Source of the DNA: Novosphingobium sp. | GTDB taxonomy: Bacteria; Pseudomonadota; Alphaproteobacteria; Sphingomonadales; Sphingomonadaceae | Reading direction: 5' to 3' | DNA length: 64,000 bases | Assembly: GCA_026400375.1 (NCBI GenBank) | Contig: JAPLPG010000235.1 | Span: forward strand, 20,248-84,247 | Shown: piece by piece, positions 58,400-64,000 of the stretch | Position numbering within the stretch: the first letter of the stretch is position 1 | Layout of the letters: each line of letters opens with the position of its first letter | Position numbers and translations under genes: made by a program | Notes under the pieces: generated by a model | What the model saw: only the letters and a program-made list of their open reading frames with translations | The model's database searches: none | What the model was told of the DNA's origin: nothing

Positions 58400-60706
58400 T
58401 CAGAAGCTTGCGTCGAACGACAGGCCGACCACGCGTGCGGTCAGCCCGCCTACTGGCCATGCCCGGATGCCGCCGTCAATCGAACCGGCAAACGAATTGG
58501 CAAGGTAGGCGGTGGGTTCGCGCTGCTTGGTCAGGTTGCGCACGAAGATCGAGGCGCGCCAGGCGCTGTCTTCATCGCGCACGCCGATCGCGCCGCCGAT
58601 GGTCGCGTGGGCCGGGAAGCGATAGCGCGGATCGGCACGGGCGGCGAGCAGGGTCGCGCTCTTGTAGACGACGTTGGCGTTGAGGAAGCCCAGTACATCG
58701 CCAAACACCGCGCGCGAATATTCGCCCGAAAGCGAGGCCTTGTGGCGCGGGGCGAAGACCAGCTGCTGGCCGCCGATGTTCACGCCATCGTCCGACAGGA
58801 AGCCGGTGGGGTACTTGACCACGTTGAACTGATAGCCCGCATTGAAGGTCAGGTTGTCGCTGACCTTGCCGAAGGCGCTCAGTTCGAACCCGCGCGAGAC
58901 GACCGAGGGGATGTTGTTGGCGACCGACACCAGTTGGGTGTTGATCAGCAGCTGGGTCTGGCTCTGGAAGTTGCGCGTCTTGTTGTAATAGGCGTTGGCT
59001 TCCAGCTGGACGCCCGGGGCGACCGCATACTTGACGCCCAGTTCGAAGGCGTCGGCCAGTTCGGGCTTGAGGTTGACCGTGGCCACGCTGGGATCGGCAT
59101 TCACCACCAGCGCAGGCGTCTTGTAGCCGCGCGCATAGGAGGCATAGACGTTGAGATCGCTGTTGGGCTGGTAGCGCAGGCCAATGCGGCCCGACACGTT
59201 CTCGTCCTTGATCGAGGAGCGGTTGGTGGTGGTGACCCGGTTCAGCCCAAGGCCGAGCGAAGTCGAGAAATCGGTGTAGCGCAGCCCGCCGAAGAGATCG
59301 ATCTGGTCCGACAGGTTGACCGTGACATCGGCAAAGGCGGCGTAAGTCCGGCTTTGCGTATCTTCGCGGGTGAACGTGGGAACCCCGGCGCCGGGGATGC
59401 AGAACGTGCCGGCCGCGGTGCAGATGCTGAAGCCGACGCGATCGGCAGGCGTGCGCGCACCAAACGTGCCGCCGAGTGGCAGCTGATCGTAGTTGTACTT
59501 GGCATAGAACAGCCCGCTGACCACGTCGAAGCCGCTGCCGCTGTAGTTGGCGCGCAGTTCCTGGGTGAACTGGTTGACCTTGTTCAGCAGGTTTTCGCTG
59601 CGGGCCGACGCCGCGCCTGCCAGGCGGGTAAAGTCCTGCCGGGCCACTTCACGCTGAAGCTTGCGATACGACGTGATCGAGGTCAGCGTGACATCGCCAA
59701 GGTCGAGATCGACCATGCCCGAAAGGCTCAGCACTTCGCTCTGCTGGGCAGGTTCGAGTTCGGAGCAATACTGTTCGGCGCGGGCGCTGATGGTCATGCC
59801 GCAGTTGCCGGCAGGATTGGTGAAGGCGTTGTTCGATGCGGCGCTGTTGGGCCGCCCGGTGGGCGCAATGGCAAGAACGAAGAAGTTCGTGCCGCGCGAG
59901 CGGTTATTGTTGTATTCGGCGGTCAGGTTCAACGTCAGCGTCTCGGTCGGCTTGGCCAGGATGCGGCCGCGCACGCCGATATCGCGGATGTTCGAATCAT
60001 TTCCGAGCTTGACGTTGCGCTGCAGGCCCTTTTCCTGGCGGAGCTGGCTGGCCACGCGCACCGCTATCTTGTCGGACAGGGGGGCATTGATCGCGCCGCG
60101 CAGGACGAGCAGGCCATATTCCGCACCGGCCGTGCCCTTGTCGGCAAAGTCTGCACCGAACTGGGCGCTGTAGCCATCGAGGCTGGGCGCGACCGAGCGG
60201 ACATTGACCACGCCAGCCGAGGCCGATTGGCCGAACAGCGTGCCCTGCGGGCCGCGCAGAACTTCGACTTGGCCCATGTCGAACAGTTGCGGGAAGGCAA
60301 GGTTGCCCTGCGGCACGTCATCGACGACAAAGGCCACCGACGGGGTGACCGAGGAATTGAACACCGCGGTGCCGAGGCCGCGCAGGCGGGCACCACCGTT
60401 GTTTTCGCCGCCCGAAGTCTGGCTGACTTCAAGCGCGGGGGTGATGCGCTGCAGATCGGTCAGGGTGTAGATCTGGTCGCGCGCCAGCTGTTCTGTGGTG
60501 GCAACCGACACCGAAACCGGCACTTCCAGCAGGGTTTCCACGCGGCGGCGCGCAGTGACGACGATGGCGGAATCATCGCTGGCAGCGGTTTCGTCGGCGC
60601 TTTGCGGCGCGGCTGTGGTCTGCGCTTGCGCGGCTGTGGCCAGCGCCAGCAGTGATACCGTGCAAATGTGTGCTGTCGTGATCGCAAGCGATTTCAGGCT
60701 GATCAT
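58400..60706 (-). CDS. TonB-dependent receptor
   Basis: AIVVTARRRVETLLEVPVSVSVAT plug; GQVEVLRGPQGTLFGQSASAGVVNV; C-terminal LSFDASF. Confidence 0.92.
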   Translation of the reverse strand: MISLKSLAITTAHICTVSLLALATAAQAQTTAAPQSADETAASDDSAIVVTARRRVETLLEVPVSVSVATTEQLARDQIYTLTDLQRITPALEVSQTSGGENNGGARLRGLGTAVFNSSVTPSVAFVVDDVPQGNLAFPQLFDMGQVEVLRGPQGTLFGQSASAGVVNVRSVAPSLDGYSAQFGADFADKGTAGAEYGLLVLRGAINAPLSDKIAVRVASQLRQEKGLQRNVKLGNDSNIRDIGVRGRILAKPTETLTLNLTAEYNNNRSRGTNFFVLAIAPTGRPNSAASNNAFTNPAGNCGMTISARAEQYCSELEPAQQSEVLSLSGMVDLDLGDVTLTSITSYRKLQREVARQDFTRLAGAASARSENLLNKVNQFTQELRANYSGSGFDVVSGLFYAKYNYDQLPLGGTFGARTPADRVGFSICTAAGTFCIPGAGVPTFTREDTQSRTYAAFADVTVNLSDQIDLFGGLRYTDFSTSLGLGLNRVTTTNRSSIKDENVSGRIGLRYQPNSDLNVYASYARGYKTPALVVNADPSVATVNLKPELADAFELGVKYAVAPGVQLEANAYYNKTRNFQSQTQLLINTQLVSVANNIPSVVSRGFELSAFGKVSDNLTFNAGYQFNVVKYPTGFLSDDGVNIGGQQLVFAPRHKASLSGEYSRAVFGDVLGFLNANVVYKSATLLAARADPRYRFPAHATIGGAIGVRDEDSAWRASIFVRNLTKQREPTAYLANSFAGSIDGGIRAWPVGGLTARVVGLSFDASF

Positions 60707-60987
60707 TGTCTGTCCCTCCCTGTGGTGGCGTTCATTCGCGCTTTGACGCATTGAATTGGCGCTGACAGATAGACCGGCGATCCAATTGGAAAAGCCGCTA
60801 ATATCCTATGTATGTATAATGCTGGATTATGGGATGCGCTGACGGCTGTGCTGTGGTCCGGTGCGATGTCCGGTCGCGACCGCCGCACGACGCCTGGCTT
60901 GCGGGCGGATCGTTACGCAGCGGGCGCCAAGAATCGCCTATTTTCAAGGGGATTTTCGCCTCCGCGGCGGAGAGTGCCAAGGGAGGC

Positions 60988-61061
60988 TGGAGCGGGTAGC
61001 GGGAATCGAACCCGCCTAGCTAGCTTGGAAGGCTAGTGCATTACCACTATGCTATACCCGC
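60988..61061 (-). tRNA. tRNA-Gly (anticodon TCC), CCA encoded
   Basis: GCGGGTA TA GCAT AGTGGTA ATGC A CTAGC CTTCCAA GCTAG CTAG GCGGG TTCGATT CCCGC TACCCGC T CCA folds as a 74 nt cloverleaf. Confidence 0.95.
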
Positions 61062-61176
61062 CTGGCGCATGAGGTCCGCTGTCGGACCGGAGTGCAGGGG
61101 GCGCTTGCCATGACGGGGGCGGGCTCGTCAACCTTGCATTGACGCGAACGGCGACGGGACTTGACGGAACCGATTC

Positions 61177-61195
61177 AAGATATATCTTATATCTT
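61177..61195. promoter_or_regulatory. AT-rich palindrome aagatata-tct-tatatctt upstream of the DUF2218 gene
   Basis: Perfect 8-3-8 inverted repeat immediately before the DUF2218 start. Confidence 0.5.
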
Positions 61196-61203
61196 ACTTG
61201 AAC

Positions 61204-61512
61204 ATGTCGAAAGATCCGCAAATGCCAGCCAGCCAAGCCATTGTCCCGACCGCCAGCGCCAGCCGCTACCTCCAGCAGCTGTGCAAGCACTGGGGCCACA
61301 AGTTCGAAGTTGCCTTCGATCCGCAGCACGGGCGCGTTGCCTTGCCGTTCGGGCCGGTGGAACTGAACGCCAGCGAAACCGCGCTCGAAGTGACCTGCCG
61401 GATCGAAGGCGAAGGCGATCTGGCCCGCATGCAGCAGGTCGTGGCAGATCACCTCAACCGCTTTGCCCACCGCGAAGGTGAACTGGCCTTCGACTGGAAG
61501 CCTCTTTCCTGA
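61204..61512 (+). CDS. DUF2218 family protein
   Basis: SRYLQQLCKHWGHKFEVAFDPQHGRVALPFGPVELNASETALEVTCRIEGEGDLARMQQVVADHLNRFAHREGELAFDW. Confidence 0.8.
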   Translation: MSKDPQMPASQAIVPTASASRYLQQLCKHWGHKFEVAFDPQHGRVALPFGPVELNASETALEVTCRIEGEGDLARMQQVVADHLNRFAHREGELAFDWKPLS

Positions 61513-61695
61513 AGATACGCCGGAAAGGGTCGGCCTGAAATCTTGCGCAGGTGTCGGGGCCGATGTGAGTCGGTGTCTGGCGCCCGCCCATGGCAGGCAC
61601 GGCCTTCACCAAAGGGTGGCCCTCATCCCGCCCGACGACACTTGCCCTTCCTCCGATAATTGTTATAGCGCATAGCGAAATCGGAGGATGCCGCA

Positions 61696-63828
61696 ATGTC
61701 TGAAGCTGGTCTGCCACATCGCACCCTGGCGCACGCCGCGCTCGATCGTTTCCTGCGCCCGAAGTCTGTCGCCGTCGTCGGTGCATCGGACAAGCCCGGT
61801 GCGCTGGGTGCGACGATTCTGACCAACCTCGATCGCAACGGCTATGCTGGCGCGATCTATCCGGTGAATCCGAAGCGCGAAGAGATCATGGGCAAGCGCT
61901 GCTATGCCTCGGTCGATGCCCTGCCCGAGGGCGTGGACGTGGCCGTTCTGGCGATCCCCCGCGCCGGCGTGCTCGACGCGGTCAAGGGCCTGGCCGCGCG
62001 CAAGTGTGGCGGCGTGGTGATCTTCGCCGCCGGGTTTGCCGAAGGAGGCGACGAGGGCCTGGCCGAACAGCGCGAGATCGCCAGAATCGCGCAAGAGGCG
62101 GGCATGGTCGTCGAAGGGCCGAACTGCCTGGGCCTGGTCAACTACGTCGATCGCATTCCGCTGACCTTCGTGGAAACCACGGCGGTGCCGCCTGCGGGCA
62201 AGCGCGCCATCGGCATCGTATCGCAATCGGGCGCGATGGCGGCGGTGCTGGGCACCATCCTGTTGGCGCGCGATGCAGGCGTATCGTACACGGTTTCGAC
62301 CGGCAACGAGGCCGCCAGCGGCGTCGAAGACTATGTCGATTGGCTGGTCGATCAGGACGATACGCACGTGATCGCGATGATCGTGGAGCAGTTCCGCAAG
62401 CCGCAGGTGTTCCTGGCGGCAGCGCGGCGGGCCAAGGCGGCGGGCAAGCCGATCGTGCTGCTGCATCCCGGCAAATCGAGCGCGGCGCGCGAATCGGCGG
62501 CTACCCATACCGGGGCAATGGCGGGCGATTACAAGCTGATGCGGGCGATGGTCGCGCGGGCAGGGGTCATCTTTGCCGAAACGCTGGAAGAACTGGGCGA
62601 CATCGCCGAGATCGCCGTGCGCTGTGCCGCGCTGCCTTCGGGCAACACCGCCGTGCTGGGCGAATCGGGTGCGTTCAAGGCGCTGACGCTGGATCTTGCC
62701 GAGGAACTCGACCTGCCGCTGGCCGATCTGCACGATGACGATTCGCCCGCGCTGCGCGTGGCGCTGCCGCCGTTCGTGCCGGTTTCGAACCCGCTCGACA
62801 TCACCGCACAGGGCCTGTCCGAACCTGCCATCTACACCCGCTGCATCGAGGCCTTGCTGGACGATGACCGCGTGGGCACGGTCCTGGCCGGGATCATCCA
62901 GGCCGAGCCGATCACCTGCGCGATCAAGTTTCCGGCAGTGCTTGCCGCGGTAGAAGGCAAGACCCTGGCCAAGCCGGTCATTTTCGCAGGGCTCGATGAA
63001 GGCGCCGATGTGCCGGCCGAGCGCGTCGCCGCGTTGCGCGCCGCCGGGCTGCCGTGGTTCCCGACCACCGAGCGGGCCTTGCGGGCGATCACCCGGCTGA
63101 CGCACTGGTCGGCGCAGGACCTGACGACCAACGATCTTCCGGCAACGCCACTGGCCGGGCTGGACGTGGTTTCGGGCGTCATCCCGGAATACAAGTCGAA
63201 GGAACTGCTTGGCCCGTTGGGCATCTCGTTCCCCAAGGGCGGCTTTGCCGACAGCGCGGAGGCGGCAGTCGCCGCGGCAGACGCGGTCGGCTATCCGGTG
63301 GCGATGAAGGCGCAGGCCGCGGCGCTGGGCCACAAGAGCGATGCCGGTGGCGTCATCCTCAACCTTGCCGATGGCGCAGCCGTGCGCGCGGCGTGGGAGC
63401 GCATTCACGCCAACGTTTCGGCCTATTCATCGGCCATCACGCTCGACGGGGTGCTGATCGAGGCGATGGGCAAGCGCGGCATGGAAATGATCGTTGGCGC
63501 CAGGAACGACCCTGAATGGGGGCCGGTGGTGCTGGCGGGCTTTGGCGGCGTGACGGCGGAGATCCTGCAGGATGTGCGGCTGCTGACCGCCGATCTGACG
63601 CAATCGGCGGTCGAGGCCGAACTGATGAAGCTGAAAAGTGCCGCGCTGCTTTCCGGATATCGCGGATCACCCGCGTTGGACGTGCCGGCACTGGCAGCGC
63701 TGATCGTCCGCATCGCCCAGGTCCTGCGCGCCGAACCCTCGATCCGCGAGATCGACCTCAACCCGGTGATCCTGCATCCGCTGGGCGAAGGCGTGGTGGC
63801 GCTGGATGCCCTGATGCTGGTGGACTAG
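61696..63828 (+). CDS. NDP-forming acyl-CoA synthetase / acetate-CoA ligase family protein
   Basis: CoA-binding N-domain SVAVVGASDKPGALGATILTNLDRNGYAGAIYPVNPKR; GIVSQSGAMAAVLG; ATP-grasp-like C-domain ending EIDLNPVILHPLGEGVVALDA. Confidence 0.9.
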   Translation: MSEAGLPHRTLAHAALDRFLRPKSVAVVGASDKPGALGATILTNLDRNGYAGAIYPVNPKREEIMGKRCYASVDALPEGVDVAVLAIPRAGVLDAVKGLAARKCGGVVIFAAGFAEGGDEGLAEQREIARIAQEAGMVVEGPNCLGLVNYVDRIPLTFVETTAVPPAGKRAIGIVSQSGAMAAVLGTILLARDAGVSYTVSTGNEAASGVEDYVDWLVDQDDTHVIAMIVEQFRKPQVFLAAARRAKAAGKPIVLLHPGKSSAARESAATHTGAMAGDYKLMRAMVARAGVIFAETLEELGDIAEIAVRCAALPSGNTAVLGESGAFKALTLDLAEELDLPLADLHDDDSPALRVALPPFVPVSNPLDITAQGLSEPAIYTRCIEALLDDDRVGTVLAGIIQAEPITCAIKFPAVLAAVEGKTLAKPVIFAGLDEGADVPAERVAALRAAGLPWFPTTERALRAITRLTHWSAQDLTTNDLPATPLAGLDVVSGVIPEYKSKELLGPLGISFPKGGFADSAEAAVAAADAVGYPVAMKAQAAALGHKSDAGGVILNLADGAAVRAAWERIHANVSAYSSAITLDGVLIEAMGKRGMEMIVGARNDPEWGPVVLAGFGGVTAEILQDVRLLTADLTQSAVEAELMKLKSAALLSGYRGSPALDVPALAALIVRIAQVLRAEPSIREIDLNPVILHPLGEGVVALDALMLVD

Positions 63829-63840
63829 GCTTTTCGGGTG

Positions 63841-64000
63841 CTAGGGTCAGGACCTATTAATCGCGCCTTCGAGGCGCTGGAATGGCTAACATATCGGGCG
63901 GAAATTCGCGCCGGGAAGGCTGGTTGCCTTTCCAAGCGGATTTCGGTTCGAGATGGAAGCCATTCCAGCGTCCCAAGGGGATTTGACCAAAATGGCCCAT
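63841..64000. other. highly structured non-coding segment, possible insertion-element end or repeat running off the window
   Basis: gcgcc-ttcga-ggcgc hairpin, cgctggaatggct (63875-63887) / agccattccagcg (63958-63970) inverted repeat, gggtcaggacctattaat at the edge. Confidence 0.35.

Noticed and set aside
58607-60655. 682 aa plus-strand ORF opposite the TonB receptor
   Set aside because: Shadow ORF; the reverse strand has clear plug and barrel motifs.

Overview
This window is GC-rich alphaproteobacterial chromosome, most likely a sphingomonad of the Novosphingobium type. That placement is inferred from gene content (serine palmitoyltransferase plus ACP, DivK, GTA-like genes) and from the repeat families present. 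It starts in a gene-transfer-agent-like packaging cluster on the minus strand (small terminase-like, TerL, portal, DUF6127-like, start of a prohead protease). Next come a sphingolipid-type SPT/ACP locus beside a lone PycTM (DUF5706-like) membrane protein and divK, then ordinary housekeeping genes (rsmB, mltA, secB, murJ, trpS, dut, coaBC, ubiB, ubiE, mutM). After these is an unusual divergent four-gene module: an exported truncated haemoglobin, a DUF3034 protein, a cupredoxin and a GGDEF-EAL protein. The last third is a large catabolic locus: a rhamnose regulon (DeoR-type regulator, rhaT, lldD, FGGY kinase, rhaD, rhaI), a GH106 rhamnosidase, a LysR regulator, a GH1 glycosidase, an aromatic-ring hydroxylation and cleavage set, and a TonB-dependent receptor. 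I read this as a candidate utilisation island for plant rhamno-glucosides such as flavonoid glycosides. There is one tRNA-Gly(TCC). Several palindromic repeat families are interspersed, and one of them sits in frame inside coaBC. I found no rRNA or CRISPR array. All product names come from reading motifs by eye; no database search was run.
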